Shown: positions 63,611-64,000 of the stretch, in pieces | Layout: every line of letters starts with the position of its first letter | How positions within the stretch are numbered: position 1 is the stretch's first letter | Assembly: GCA_001464125.1 (NCBI GenBank) | Contig: LNEP01000012.1 | Span: forward strand, 248,001 to 312,000 | Direction: 5' to 3' | Source: Betaproteobacteria bacterium Ga0077540 | Lineage (GTDB): Bacteria; Pseudomonadota; Gammaproteobacteria; Burkholderiales; Methylophilaceae | Length of the DNA: 64,000 nucleotides | Translations under genes and position numbers: made by a program | Notes under the pieces: generated by a model | What the model was told of the DNA's origin: nothing | The model's input: the letters and a program-made list of their open reading frames with translations, nothing else | The model's database searches: none

Positions 63611-64000
63611 TCAGGGTACCTCTGCAAAGCGCATGCGCGCCTGGATCGTCGCCGTTCTGCGATTGAGGTAGCGTGTATTACGATGGTCATCGTAAAAACG
63701 TGGATTCGGCACCATCGCCGCCAACTTAGCCGCCTGCTGACGGTTTAAACCACCTGCACTGGTTTTAAAATAATGCCTTGCAGCCGCTTCGGCACCAAAC
63801 ACGCCGTTGCCCCACTCAATCACATTCAAATAGATTTCTAAGATACGCCTTTTACTCAACGTCTTTTCTAGCATAAGCGTAATCAGCACTTCCTCAGCTT
63901 TGCGCCAAGGGGTGCGCTTGCTTGATAAAAACAAGTTTTTGGCCAATTGCTGACTAATGGTGGAACCACCTGCAACCAGTTTGCCTTTTTTCAAGTTTTT
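63611..64000 (-). CDS. mtgA: Monofunctional peptidoglycan transglycosylase, N-terminus outside window
   Basis: The last 129 codons of a GT51 glycosyltransferase that polymerises lipid II into glycan strands. Conserved motifs seen are GGSTISQQLAKNLFL (family motif 2), RKAEEVLITLMLEKTLSKRR (motif 3) and ILEIYLNVIEWGNGVFGAEA (motif 4). The gene ends shortly after, so there is no transpeptidase domain: it is the monofunctional MtgA type, not a class A PBP. The open frame continues off the end of the window, so the N-terminal anchor and first motif are missing here. Confidence 0.93.
   Translation of the reverse strand, partial: KNLKKGKLVAGGSTISQQLAKNLFLSSKRTPWRKAEEVLITLMLEKTLSKRRILEIYLNVIEWGNGVFGAEAAARHYFKTSAGGLNRQQAAKLAAMVPNPRFYDDHRNTRYLNRRTATIQARMRFAEVP

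Overview
This 64 kb chromosomal window, with moderate GC and dense coding, most likely comes from a methylotrophic betaproteobacterium of the family Methylophilaceae (Methylotenera-like). The main evidence is a lanthanide-type methanol dehydrogenase locus (xoxF, xoxJ, xoxG), a solitary pqqA gene for the PQQ precursor peptide, a SoxYZ-like protein of the kind associated with quinoprotein dehydrogenases, and a betaproteobacterial order of housekeeping genes. The species name is inference. I see no insertion sequence, prophage, CRISPR array, rRNA gene or plasmid feature.

Layout. 0-5.5 kb: methanol oxidation and respiration on the minus strand (xoxF, xoxJ, xoxG, a second cytochrome c, a type II NADH dehydrogenase), cut into separate transcription units by strong terminators. 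5.5-9.4 kb: proline iminopeptidase, a YihY/BrkB membrane protein fused to a cyclic-nucleotide-binding-like domain, and a TPR/2OG-Fe(II) oxygenase. 9.6-21.8 kb: a signalling block with an HD-GYP response regulator, a FadL-type porin, two GGDEF diguanylate cyclases, a C39-peptidase/small-membrane-protein pair, and an overlapping three-gene phosphorelay (PAS/GAF histidine kinase, single-domain receiver, receiver-GGDEF-EAL). 21.8-24.4 kb: a renalase-like flavoprotein and a photolyase/cryptochrome. 24.8-29.6 kb: the macromolecular synthesis operon rpsU-yqeY-dnaG-rpoD followed by tRNA-Ile(CAU). 29.7-36.3 kb: tsaD, plsY, folB, xerD, ogt, the rpsP-rimM-trmD-rplS operon and a LuxR-type regulator. 36.5-46.9 kb: queE-queC and a long operon yebC-ruvC-ruvA-(DUF4349)-ruvB-ybgC-tolQRAB-pal-cpoB. 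47-52.8 kb: a MarR-controlled efflux cluster, a CBS protein, pqqA, YjbQ, the SoxYZ-like carrier, a glyoxalase-fold protein, and a NYN/PIN protein coupled to apt. 52.9-64 kb: aspS-DUF502-fmdB, a FecR-domain protein, ssb and a YajR-like MFS transporter, uvrA, an HDOD protein, DUF456 and a truncated mtgA.

How the genes fit together. XoxF oxidises methanol in the periplasm using PQQ and a lanthanide, XoxG takes the electrons, and XoxJ assists. The separate pqqA and the soxYZ-like gene are probably part of the same quinoprotein metabolism but carry their own control signals. Those signals are an inverted repeat at pqqA, and a perfect TGTGA-N6-TCACA site at the class II activation position of a predicted soxYZ promoter. 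A different inverted repeat sits at the predicted start of the xoxF transcript. The 9.6-21.8 kb block probably controls c-di-GMP levels.

The most interesting leads are the regulatory sites at the quinoprotein genes, the orphan pqqA transcript, the operator that encloses a Shine-Dalgarno sequence at the MarR gene, the soluble three-component c-di-GMP relay, the BrkB-cNBD fusion, and the NYN nuclease-like gene coupled to apt. I saw no clearly new defence or mobile system. All motif and family statements are from reading the translations; no database search was run.
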